DNA from: Pyrus communis | Taxonomy: Eukaryota > Streptophyta > Magnoliopsida > Rosales > Rosaceae | Direction: 5' to 3' | DNA length: 64,000 nt | NCBI RefSeq assembly: GCF_963583255.1 | Contig: NC_084817.1 | Span: forward strand, 20,007,989 to 20,071,988 | In this document: positions 47,169-56,469 of the stretch, one piece after another | Layout of the letters: the number at the start of each line of letters is the position of its first letter | How positions within the stretch are numbered: the first letter of the stretch is position 1 | Program-made: the position numbers and the translations under genes | The notes under the pieces: generated by a model | Seen by the model: the letters and a program-made list of their open reading frames with translations, nothing else | What the model was told of the DNA's origin: nothing | Database searches by the model: none

Positions 47169-47381
47169 ATGCATCGTACAAGTTATGATGATGACGACGA
47201 GCAAATAAAGTGTAGTAATTGGCGGAGACTCACATTAAACACACCGATCTGGATAAAAAAATCAAGAGGAATGGAGGTGCAGAGGATGAGGCAGTTGATG
47301 TTATTATGGTCTAGAATGCAAAGCGCTCGTGTGGCCCTCGTGGGTGGGAATCACACCGCCGCCCGGTTTTGTACTCGCTAA
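47169..47381 (+). CDS. Upstream ORF (70 codons) in the leader of the DUF7870 gene
   Basis: The frame opens at ATG 47169 and closes at 47381, 162 bp before the main start at 47544. The second half is the notable part: MEVQRMRQLMLLWSRMQ (from 47271), then a GGNHTAARFCTR C-terminus. Two tiny upstream ORFs precede it (47110-47121 and 47132-47161). From memory, the Arabidopsis homologues of the main gene (At3g53400/At5g03190) are annotated with conserved peptide uORFs (CPuORF46/47), so this may be that peptide, which would regulate translation of the main ORF. Its peptide sequence could not be compared here. An internal start at 47271 is also possible. Confidence 0.55.
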   Translation: MHRTSYDDDDEQIKCSNWRRLTLNTPIWIKKSRGMEVQRMRQLMLLWSRMQSARVALVGGNHTAARFCTR

Positions 47382-47543
47382 ATTATTTTCGCTCTTCGTG
47401 TGGCCCTCTCCCTCTCTGTCCCAAAACAATCATTCATCTGCTCTCTTTTTTTTTTTTTTTTTTGCACAGTATTAATACCCAAAACAATCATTCATCTGCT
47501 CTCAAATTTGCACAGTATTAATACCCAAAATTTTTTCGCAACA

Positions 47544-48782
47544 ATGGCTATCAATTTGATCCAAGGCTTCCGTACCAAATGCCACCCGAAGCATGCTGCT
47601 CCAATCGGATTGTATCCAGATGCCAAGTACTTGGTTATTCGGATTCCCAATTCCAGAGCCTTGATCCTCGTTGCTCGTTCTTTGATCTTGGCTTTGTGCA
47701 TCGCCTCACTCCCGTGGTTGAACTCACTCCTTCCCACAGCAACCACTTCTCTGCCTGAAATAATGAGCTCATCCGACGTGGTCAATCTGGAGCTTCTGCC
47801 CTTGATCTTCCACGACTTGGCCAACGAAGGTCTATACAAGAAAGGCACACATAAAGCTGTTTACGTAAGCAACGGAGATGAAGAAGCTATCAAAGCATCT
47901 CAGATCCTCGATAACGATGATATTAATGAAATCGAGCTTATCAACTCCGACAAACAAAGCTCAACCCCTGAAAACTCAATCGACTTTGCCTTCGTCTCTG
48001 CCTTCCCTGATGCCTCAAAGTTTATCGAAAGGACCCTTAAAATCCATGGGATTGTCGTGCTTCCGCTCAGCAATGACGCCTCTAACAGCTTCAAGAAGCC
48101 TAACAACTACAAGATGGTGTACCTGAGGCGATTTGAGACGACCATTTTGGCAATGAGGAAGACCAGCACCCATGCAACCGAAACTTCATCCTCTACCACC
48201 ACCTCTCCCACAAGGAGAAGGCTCTTGGCTGAGGAGGCAAAGAAGGAGGCGCTGAAGAAGCTAGAAGATGTGCTTCTAGAGCCCCCTAGAGCCTCATCTG
48301 GGAAATCGAGGCGGTACTTGAAGAGAACAAGGTACCTCCCAGACTTGATGGGTGACTCGCTCGAGAGCTACCCTAGAAGGGTTTTCATTGACGTAGGGTT
48401 GCCAGAAAAGGAAGGTGGAAGTGGGACGAGCTGGTTCGCAAAGAACTACCCTACCCGGGACAAGAACTTTGAGATCTACAAGATCGAGACTGTGACGGAG
48501 GATAGTTCCGGGAAGGAGGTGGTTCAGACCGGAATATCGGAGTGGCTGAACAAGAATGTTAAGGATGAGGAGTACGTGGTGATGAAGGCCGAGGCCGAGG
48601 TGGTGGAGGAGATGGTGAAGAGTAAAGCGATTCATTTGGTGGATGAGCTTTTCTTGGAGTGCAAGCCACAGGGACATAATCGAAAAATTAATGTTAGGAG
48701 CCGCAGGGCTTATTGGCAGTGCTTGGCATTGTACGGACAGCTTCGGGACGAAGGTGTTGCGGTGCATCAATGGTGGGGTTAG
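47544..48782 (+). CDS. DUF7870-type membrane-anchored protein, unknown function
   Basis: A single-exon gene of 412 residues. The frame is open further upstream but without an ATG; the ATG at 47544 (ACAATGGCT) is the natural start. A hydrophobic segment at about 39-62 (ALILVARSLILALCIASLPW) suggests one membrane anchor. The middle resembles a degenerate methyltransferase-like fold (VVNLELLPLIFHDLANEG and on), with a low-complexity Thr/Ser linker at about 195-210. The C-terminal part (about 275-412) has RRVFIDVGLPEKEG, SWFAKNYPTRDKNFEIYKIE, YVVMKAEAEVVEEMV and DELFLECKP, which I associate with plant DUF7870 proteins sometimes labelled methyltransferase-like. No proven activity is known to me. 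The leader carries uORFs and a duplicated ATCATTCATCTGCTCTC block; a GA microsatellite lies after the stop. Confidence 0.85.
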   Translation: MAINLIQGFRTKCHPKHAAPIGLYPDAKYLVIRIPNSRALILVARSLILALCIASLPWLNSLLPTATTSLPEIMSSSDVVNLELLPLIFHDLANEGLYKKGTHKAVYVSNGDEEAIKASQILDNDDINEIELINSDKQSSTPENSIDFAFVSAFPDASKFIERTLKIHGIVVLPLSNDASNSFKKPNNYKMVYLRRFETTILAMRKTSTHATETSSSTTTSPTRRRLLAEEAKKEALKKLEDVLLEPPRASSGKSRRYLKRTRYLPDLMGDSLESYPRRVFIDVGLPEKEGGSGTSWFAKNYPTRDKNFEIYKIETVTEDSSGKEVVQTGISEWLNKNVKDEEYVVMKAEAEVVEEMVKSKAIHLVDELFLECKPQGHNRKINVRSRRAYWQCLALYGQLRDEGVAVHQWWG

Positions 48783-48836
48783 ACAGAAAAAAGTTTCTGA
48801 GGCATAGAGAGAGAGCAGAGGGAGTTCCATGATTTC

Positions 48837-48837
<1 letters not shown>

Positions 48838-48868
<31 letters not shown>

Positions 48869-48876
48869 AGAGAGGT
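48838..48876. repeat. GA microsatellite in the 3' region of the DUF7870 gene
   Basis: About 11 GA units, a TG break and five more units, starting 55 bp after the stop codon, so probably transcribed. Confidence 0.9.
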
Positions 48877-49284
48877 AACAATATAGCAAGCAAAAACTGT
48901 CGTTGTTTTGTTAATGTTTTTTCTTTTTTGTTTTCTTTTTCGATTGCGTTTGTTGTGTTGGTGTGTACTACTTTGTATGTATGGGTGTAGAGTTCAAATA
49001 ATTCGTCGTCATGAAGAAGAAGCTCTCTGAAGATCAATTGACCATAAAAGAAGATGAAGCGTTTGTGACACGAGGGATGGTTTCAATTGAAAGTTGGAGG
49101 GGTGTTATGTTATTAAACAAAAAAATCAAAACAAACAAAGAAATACAGAGAGAGATAAATATAGAGTGTGCTGCTGCTAATTCTTTCATTGATTTTTGGT
49201 ACTTGTATCATTTAGTCATGATTCAGAGCTAAGCTGCCCAGATGTGTATGAATTGAGATCATGGTTTTACAGGCTAGTGAGAAA

Positions 49285-51757
49285 TGTTGGAAGCCAAACA
49301 GTTTCCAGCAACAAGAAGAAGCCAACGGCTAGTTTTGTTTAAAAGACCAACAGCTAGTTCTCAAGCCAAGTCCAAAGAGACAAATGGAGGGGTGAGATTA
49401 AAACTGGGTTGTATGGTTAAGATTAGAACAGCACAAGGTTAGGTAGAGTCCTTTATCTTCTTTCTCAATGGAGGTAAGATTGACGACTGTAAAAGGGACC
49501 AGAAACCTACCAATTTGATGATGCATATATGAATGTAAAGCTGCAATGTTGGGGAGCCGTGACTTCCTTTCATTCACATTCTCTCTGCTTTAATTTCTTA
49601 CCGAAACACTGAAATTCCCTTTGATTCAAATACACAAATACAATACATTAACATGGTATCAGAGCCTAGAAAGCGATTCAAGAACTGATAGGAAGTCTGG
49701 ATTAAGCAGCAGTGAGCTTAGAGCTCATATTTTCAACGGAGAGAACTATGACTTTTGAAGGATTAGGATGACCACCATCTTCAAGTCACAAGACCACTGG
49801 AAAACGGTTCAAGAAGGGTATGAAATTCCAGAGTCTGATGATGAGTTAGAGGATGATGAGGAACTCTCTGTGATTTGAAAAATATATTGAGAGATAATGA
49901 GATGAGAGATGCTAAAGCTCTGGGAACAATACAAGGGGCAGTTTCAGGTGCCATTTCCCCCCGAATATCACATGAAGAGACGGCCATGAGAGGTCCTGCA
50001 AAGAGAATACAGAGGTGACAAGAAGATAACCCAAGTAGAACTTCAATCTCTTAGACGTGATTCCGGTATACACGCATGAGAGAGGGTAAACCTCTTAATA
50101 GATTGTTTGATGCTGTGAACCAAATGACAACTCTTGGGGAAGAACTACCCAAGGAAAGACTTGTACAGAATTACTAATCAGTTTGACAAGACCCTTTGAT
50201 TCTATAGTAACGTTATAGAGTAAACTAAGGACATTGACACATGCACAAGAAGTTATGGCTTCTTTGAAAGCTTTTGAGCAAAGGCTAGAGAGGCATGCTG
50301 GTGGGCCCATAGAAAGGGCATTTTAGTCCTTTAGTGTTAATCCTAGAGAGGGTATTCAACTGGTCATATAACAACTTCAAGCAACAAAAGAAAACATGGA
50401 AAGGGAAAAGTAAAAAATGGGAAGGAAAACCAAGCTTGCCTGTGAGAAATAATAGTGCATAAGGCACAAAGCCACTCTGCAAACTCTCTGATTATGATCA
50501 TCTCGGTGTTTGTTGGTTCAAGGGGAAACCCAAATGTCACAAGTGTAAAAGGTTTGGTCATTTGTCCAAGGACTGTGGTTCTAAAGGAAATCAACTGTAA
50601 AATATGCGCACAAAGTTGAGGAGGAGACAAATTTGTTCTATGCTTGCAATGTCACTACCATTGAGAAGAATAAAGGTGTATGGTACATTGACAATGTGTG
50701 CAGCAACCATATGACTGCACATGAGTCTTTACTCATCAACATTGACAGGGAATTTACTGGAAGAGTTAAAATGGGCAACGGACAACTTGTGAAAGCCACT
50801 GGTAGAAGCACTTTGGTGATATATTGAAACAAAACAAGGAAGAAGATATATCAAAGAAGTCTTGTTGGTACCTGGGCTTGATAAGAATTTGTTAAGTGTA
50901 GGCCAGATGATACTACATGCTATTTTCTATTTTTGGTGACTTAATGGTAGAAATCTTTGATGACAGAGGCTTGGAGAACTTGGTTACCAGGGTTTAAATG
51001 ACAGTAAACAGAAGCTTTCCATTGTTACTAAGCTACCGCCAGTCTATCTCACTGAGAACAAGTGTCACAAAGACTACTTGGCTATGGCATAAGAGATATA
51101 GCCACATGAATTTTCAAAGTTTGAGAGACTTGCGGAAACTGGAAATGGTCCTAGGACTACCTGAGCTGCAAGAAGGAAATGAAACCTGTGAAGGATGTGT
51201 CTTAGCAAGCATCATAGAGATAGTTTTGAGACATGCAAAACTTGGAGAGCTACACAATCTCTGGAAATTATCCACATAGATGTTTGTGGTTCAATGCAAA
51301 CTGCAAAAGTGAGTAAGAACAAAAAAAATTTAACCTTCATAGATGATCATACTAGGATGTGTTGGGCACATTTCATGAGGTATAAGTCTGAGGTGTTCAA
51401 CATATTCACGAAGTTCAAAATGATGGTTGAGTTCAAAAGACCAACGGCTAGTTCTCTAGCCAAGTCCGAATAGACAAATGGAGGGCAGATTAAAACTGGG
51501 TTGTATGGTTAAGATTAGAACAGTACAAGGTTAGGTAGAGTCCTTTGTCTTCTTTCTTAATGGAGATAAGACTGATGACCGTAAATGGGACCAAAAACCT
51601 TACCATTTTGATGATATATATGTGTGTGTGTGTGAATGTAAAGCTGCAATGTTGAGCAGCCGTCACTTCCCTTCATTCTCATTTTCTCTGCTCTGATTTC
51701 TTACCAAAACACTGAAATTCCTTTTGATTCAAATACACAAAAGACAAAACATTAACA
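49285..51757 (+). mobile_element. Ty1/Copia retrotransposon, internally deleted
   Basis: The 5' LTR is 49285-49653 (TGTTGGAAGCC...ATTAACA), followed at once by the primer-binding site TGGTATCAGAGCC (49654). The 3' LTR copy (about 51435-51757) lacks roughly the first 55 bp. The 5-bp duplication AGAAA flanks the element (49280-49284 and 51758-51762). Between them, decayed gag, protease and early integrase remain; reverse transcriptase and RNase H are absent. The two LTRs differ at many sites, so the insertion is not recent. Confidence 0.87.
49700..51430 (+). pseudogene. Copia gag-pol remnant
   Basis: Broken by stops and shifts throughout. Recognisable in order: gag start FNGENYDF and RMTTIFKSQDHW (about 49735-49800); zinc knuckle CHKCKRFGHLSKDC (about 50531-50572); protease-side YIDNVCSNHMTA (about 50680); GAG-pre-integrase LWHKRYSHMNFQSLRDL (about 51085-51135); integrase start with HIDVCGSM and TFIDDHTRMCWAHFM (about 51270-51385). 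It then runs straight into LTR sequence near 51435, where a deletion removed the rest of pol. Confidence 0.82.
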
Positions 51758-51949
51758 AGAAATCTCACAGTTCTCTCATAAATGAGGCATCTAAATTCAT
51801 CTTCTTTTAATAATATTATATATGCATTTTATTAAGTTTATTAAGTTTTTATCAAGTTTATTATGTTTTATCTTGTGTGGATTTGTTCTCTAGTTTCACC
51901 AACCTTGTTGTGTTAAAAATGTTCTATCTTGCCTTTGATAAAGAAAGAT

Positions 51950-52350
51950 TTGAGTAGGGCTGGCTTTCTTGCACAACATATTAACTCGACAAAAAATGAC
52001 ATGAAAATAACAGATTTGGGTTCAATACGAATCGGGTCGTTATGGGGTCACATGTTAAAAACAGGTTAAAATAACGGGAATGACACGTAAATGACACGAA
52101 CACTACCGTTTGTCACGTCTTGACATTATGCATGACAATTTCTTGTATGACCCATTAACTTGGCACGCAACGACACAACTTGTTAAAGAGTCGTGCGGGT
52201 CGTTATCGGGTCACTTGTTAAGAACCCGTTAAGATAACGGTTTTGACACAACACGATCTATTATGATCATAAGTATGACATAAAAAGGACGTGAATATGA
52301 CAAACACGACCCATTTACCAAATCTAAATTTAAGACTCTAAGCCACTTTG
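51950..52350. repeat. Low-complexity repeat with GGGTCGTTA/CACGAC words
   Basis: Repeated words such as CGGGTCGTTAT, GGGTCAC(A/T)TGTTAA, AGATAACGG and GACACGAACAC in both orientations, as in subterminal regions of some plant hAT elements. Ends not defined. Confidence 0.4.
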
Positions 52351-52359
52351 GAGTTAGCC

Positions 52360-53141
52360 CAATAATGAAAGTGGCGGGTCGATGGGAGTCATTGTTCCAA
52401 ACTCTTATAACCCAATAATTGTCAAGAATTTGCATTTTTGTTGAATTACTCAACGCCTGATTCTTGAGGCAAAAGAATTTAGTTACCTTCAATTGCTTGA
52501 GTCGTAATCAAATAGGGGACTCAACTGTAAGAGTAAATGTGAGTTGTATGTCAGTTGTTGTCTAACATTGTTAAATATTTGGCCTCTGCACTACCTTGTT
52601 TGTTTTTGTTACGTTTTATGGTTTGGATCACCAAAATTGTTGGGACGAAATTTGTAGTCGAAAATCTGGACAATTAATTGTTTGACAATATCAAACGCTT
52701 ATGGCTTAGAATAGGTGACAAATAAATTAAGACCTAGGATTTAACAAAAAAGGATAATCAAGCGAGTTCTTTTAGCTAAAGTTGCTTCTTTCTACTAATG
52801 AAATTTCTCAAAGCGATCTCAAGAACAAAAACACAAATTACTAACCTCATTAAATTCTTGTGTTCTTTTAACCTAAATGGCTACTGTTATAGTTATGTGA
52901 ACTCCAAAATTAGTTCATTTCAAAGCTCATCAAGTCACAATCAGAGATTCAGAATAAAAACTCCAATAATTAAGTTCTCTTTCCAGTAATTATTAACAGC
53001 TTACGCACCATCTCCAAATTCAACACCAGCAGGGCTTATCCTGCATTTTTATTTGTCACAAGCCATCACCTATATATATTGCATTGCGACAATTTAAATA
53101 CAACACAAAGAGACAAAACACCAGAAACCCGACGTAACTAG
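52360..53141. other. Intergenic
   Basis: No gene is visible. The right part (about 53000-53141) is probably the 3' untranslated region of the aspartyl protease gene on the minus strand. Confidence 0.4.
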
Positions 53142-54470
53142 TTAATTACAACTCTCACGAGCAATGCCAACGACAGAGTTGGCAACGTCAAACAAAATTC
53201 TAAGGTTCTGCTGCTGCAAATTGGCTATCACGTTCAACACCGAGTTCACATTATTGGGAGCTGCCGCCATCGCTAAGCAAGCCAGTGAGCCTGAGCTGCT
53301 GTGAATCAAGCTGTTCTCCAATGGCAGTGTCAACTTCAACCCCGTGAATTGCAACGTAATGGCTGGGGCCACAACTTCATTGGTGGCAGAAAAACAAGTG
53401 TCAAAGGCTCCCAATGACGAAAATGTTCCATTCACTTGTTTTCTCAATTCGTCGCGGAGTGCCGTGTAGACGGGTGGCGCGAATCGAGTTATGACTGTGC
53501 CCGAGTCTATGATTGTTCCCGCCCCGGTGTTAGGGTTGAATGCTAGAAGATCTGGGGAAATCGGTACGAGAACCCGGCCCACACTGATTCCGGTCAGGTT
53601 GACATAGTACAGTGACGGACGGCGTGGGTTTCTTAGAAGTGGGGTGGTCCGGATTGACTTGGGCTGGCCTGGCTGGCCAAGCTTGAGTGACCCCGAAAAG
53701 TAGTATGATTTGAAACTTGGTAAACAATACGAAAACACACCCGAGTAGAGCGACCCGGATTGTGAGAGTAACGACATGGATCCGCGACCCAGGCCTAATA
53801 ACCCTTGAGAAGGGACGGACCCACCCGAGATGGAATTGATGCAACCAAAAGAGTATTTGGGAATGACATCTTTACCTAATCTCAAAGCATCTTGCACTAA
53901 GGTGGCAGAAAATGATGAATCTCCACCGTACGATTGGTTAAAGAAGCAAACATTGGTCCCAGTAGACCCAGTGGCCGGGCACGAGAGTCCGCGAGCTTGA
54001 GCACATTCGGGCACTGAGCATTCAAGTGACCCATATGTGCTCGATGAGTTGGGTGAGAAGGTGGTAGAGGAGCACCCCGTGCAGCCGGAACATGGGGCCC
54101 AAGTAATGTCGTTGCTAGTGTCTAGGACCATGTTCATGAGTTGACCCGGGGTACCGAGCTTGAGCTGGACCACGTAGTTGGCAATGTTGAGGACCTGCTG
54201 GCCTGAAGCAATCGGAGCAGAGGTGGTCTTTTGGGCCACTAGGGTTGACAAGTAGTTAACCCTAGCTGGATCTTTGGAGGCCATGTTGAGGACAGTGGTG
54301 ACCAAAGAGTCTGTTTTGGGTGGGGAGAAGGGAGAGCATTTGCTGTAGGTGGGAATGATGGAGAGGTCATCAGAGCCGTCAGATTGGGAGGCACAAGAAG
54401 GATCAAGGGCTTTGGTAACAGAGATCAATAGGGCAATGAAGAAAAATGGGGAAGTATTCTTCAAGTCCAT
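53142..54470 (-). CDS. AED3: Secreted aspartyl protease, AED3/nepenthesin-like
   Basis: A1-family protease of the plant atypical group; Arabidopsis AED3 is an apoplastic protein induced in systemic immunity. One intronless 442-residue frame. Signal peptide 1 to about 21; pro-region with KCSPFSPPK and NMASKDPARV, typical of AED3 homologues. The N-lobe catalytic motif is D117 in LDTSNDITW, where Gly of the usual DTG is Ser; the C-lobe motif D322 is a standard DSGT. The Cys-rich CSGCTGCSSTTF segment after the first motif is the nepenthesin-type insert. GLLGLGRGSMSLLSQ and the C-terminal NLQQQNLRILFD are family landmarks. The frame is intact. A TATATATA box at about 54537-54545 on this strand lies roughly 70 bp before the start. 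The AED3 assignment is from family resemblance; close paralogues exist. Confidence 0.9.
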   Translation of the reverse strand: MDLKNTSPFFFIALLISVTKALDPSCASQSDGSDDLSIIPTYSKCSPFSPPKTDSLVTTVLNMASKDPARVNYLSTLVAQKTTSAPIASGQQVLNIANYVVQLKLGTPGQLMNMVLDTSNDITWAPCSGCTGCSSTTFSPNSSSTYGSLECSVPECAQARGLSCPATGSTGTNVCFFNQSYGGDSSFSATLVQDALRLGKDVIPKYSFGCINSISGGSVPSQGLLGLGRGSMSLLSQSGSLYSGVFSYCLPSFKSYYFSGSLKLGQPGQPKSIRTTPLLRNPRRPSLYYVNLTGISVGRVLVPISPDLLAFNPNTGAGTIIDSGTVITRFAPPVYTALRDELRKQVNGTFSSLGAFDTCFSATNEVVAPAITLQFTGLKLTLPLENSLIHSSSGSLACLAMAAAPNNVNSVLNVIANLQQQNLRILFDVANSVVGIARESCN

Positions 54471-54559
54471 GACTGGAGTCGAGATAAGCTGAGGAAAGAA
54501 AGCTTGTAGTGTGCGTCAAGGGTTATGAGAGCCAAGATATATATAAAGTTTGGTGGAGT

Positions 54560-55480
54560 TAAATTATTGCAAGCAATGCATCCCAAGAATTACTGCGAAT
54601 TTATAAGTTAATATCCTATAAAATCATGTGAAAATTATGGGGACCATTGGTGAGAATACACCCAAAAATGATGAGTTTGCAGGATGTGCAGCTTATGACA
54701 ACTGATCAGTTCATATGCAGGATCCCAAAACAGCAAAGCTCTCTGATTGGTCCAAAAGAAGAATGTCGTTATTTAGCAGAGTTCAAACCCTAAACTTCAA
54801 CCTCCATATCTATCTGCCTGAGAAAATAGAGGGGTGCTACTGCTACTTGGTGAATTTCAAATTTCTGAGTGAATCTCAAATATTGCGTCGTGTGACCTAG
54901 GATGTGTTATAAGTACTGCACAAAACATCAAATTACATTAGTCAAACTAAGCGAGGAAGTTAGACTTTAGGTTTAGGGTTCCTGATGACATTATTTCTTT
55001 TTAACTTATTTTCCTTTTCGGAAATAAAGAATAACTAACGCCTGTTCGAGGTCCTAAGGTGAAATTTGAGTGGATACAATCACTTGAAAACCATACATAT
55101 GAGGTAAAGTCGAATGTTTTCACATCTGTGTGAACGTTTGAATCTGAAACGTCTAAGTTTACAGTTCATTTCATGTTCAATTTAGGTCGAGTGAATTTTA
55201 CATTAACTTTTAACTAATGAATTGTTGATCTACTTCATTAGGTATGAAGTCATGGTATTTTATGAACCCATTTTGACATCCAGCTCATTAGCAATTCAAG
55301 TCGTATGATTTTACATTTTTAAGTGTGCAATGGATAGAAGAAGACACCATTGGAGGGGTTTTGGATAGCAGCAGTGAATGACAGCACCATCTTTGCTTAC
55401 TGTCCTTACTTGGGCCGATCCCGAGATGCGGTCGGTCACGGGGTTAAGAAACTTTTCGCTATGGCCCGGCACCGGCTCCA
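54560..55480. other. Intergenic
   Basis: Promoter side of the protease gene, then unassigned DNA. A GC-rich patch at 55385-55500 (GGGCCGATCCCGAGATGCGG and on) stands out but matches nothing I recognise. Confidence 0.4.
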
Positions 55481-55689
55481 CTAACATGCTCGTGATCGTC
55501 CAATTAGTGTTAGTGTCTTCTAATTTTGAAAATTTGAAAAAATAGTAAAAAATTGGATCATTCTAGCCAACTATTACAAATTATTATAAATCTAACCAAA
55601 ACTTAATATGAAAATACTACGATACCCATCCTTAACTAAAATATTTGCAAACCTATATCTTTTCTATCTATACTTTGCTTTAGTCAAGA

Positions 55690-55885
55690 ACAGTCATAGG
55701 GCGGGCAGTCATGCTCTGACCAGCAGATGACCAGAACACAATTATAGGCTTGGGGCGGCTCACATCATCGTAGACGATTGGAGGTTTTACTCATCGAGAT
55801 CCATATGATTGCACCTACCCATTGGCGGTAAAGGAAAAGCCAGACAATTGCTCTCCAAAGTACTCAACCCTAACGTTCGTCTGAT
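55690..55885 (-). pseudogene. Methionine synthase (MetE) fragment, central part
   Basis: On the minus strand the translation runs VEYFGEQLSGFSFTANG, stop, VQSYGSR, stop, [20 protein letters not shown] and [12 protein letters not shown]. This matches the catalytic-domain region of plant cobalamin-independent methionine synthase, which transfers the methyl of 5-methyltetrahydrofolate-triglutamate to homocysteine. Two in-frame stops (at expected Trp and Cys codons) break it. It lies directly against the left inverted arm, where the homology ends. Confidence 0.85.
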
Positions 55886-56079
55886 AGAATTAACACCTGT
55901 AGACCTAACGGACTGGATAATTATTCTCTTTCTAATCTCAGCAGAAGCTGATTAAGGTAGGCACATTATTTCCAAAGACCCAATTATATTTTGACACTCA
56001 GTTAAATGGAAAATGCATTCTTTCTGCATAAGAGACTCCCTCAGCTTAAGGAGAACATAATTTTTAATTGACAGGTAAT

Positions 56080-56170
56080 ATAATCAGGACATCAATGTCG
56101 AGCTCTTCCTCAAGTTTAACAACCTTGTTAATTTCCTCCTTGATGGCTTTGACATATTACACCTCAGAAA
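56080..56170 (-). pseudogene. Methionine synthase (MetE) fragment, upstream exon
   Basis: The minus strand reads [20 protein letters not shown], then IDVL, before homology ends. In the full enzyme this block lies shortly upstream of the piece at 55690-55885, and here too it lies upstream on the same strand, about 195 bp away. The DNA between them probably includes retained intron, so the capture was of genomic DNA, not a processed transcript. Confidence 0.8.
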
Positions 56171-56469
56171 TCCTGTGAAAAAAAATAAAAAAAATAAAAA
56201 AACAGAGGGAGTTTTGATACATAGTCAAAATTTGGACCATGAATAGATGGAGATGATATATTTTTGTAATTAATTTAGTTTAAGAAGGGTATTGATGTAC
56301 TTTCACGTCAAATTTTGGTTAGAATTATAAAAAATAATAATGGTTGGTTAAAATTCAATTCATAGTCAAAATTTTGTTTATTTTTCCAAATTTCCCTTTT
56401 AATTTTGAATTTTCTGACAGATGGGGAGATGGGGGCAACAACATGCACGTGATCGCCCAATTAGTGTGA

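Larger units (their letters stand above)
55517..56415. mobile_element. Long-TIR element carrying gene fragments (Pack-MULE-like)
   Basis: Left arm 55517-55690 and right arm 56236-56415 are inverted copies: TCTAACCAAAACTTAATATG at the left corresponds, reverse complemented, to TCTAACCAAAATTTGACGTG at the right, with further matching blocks on both sides. The interior holds two pieces of a methionine synthase gene on the minus strand. A direct 28-bp near-repeat (ACATGCTCGTGATCGTCC, with one to three differences) lies outside each arm, near 55485 and 56440. Long inverted arms with captured host exons define a Pack-MULE; a 9-bp duplication was not found. Confidence 0.65.

Noticed and set aside
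47400..47543. N-terminal extension of the DUF7870 frame
   Set aside because: The extension has no ATG (it would begin with GTG) and runs through poly-T and a duplicated leader block.
49653..51757. Possible intact Copia polyprotein
   Set aside because: Many stops and shifts, and reverse transcriptase and RNase H are missing.
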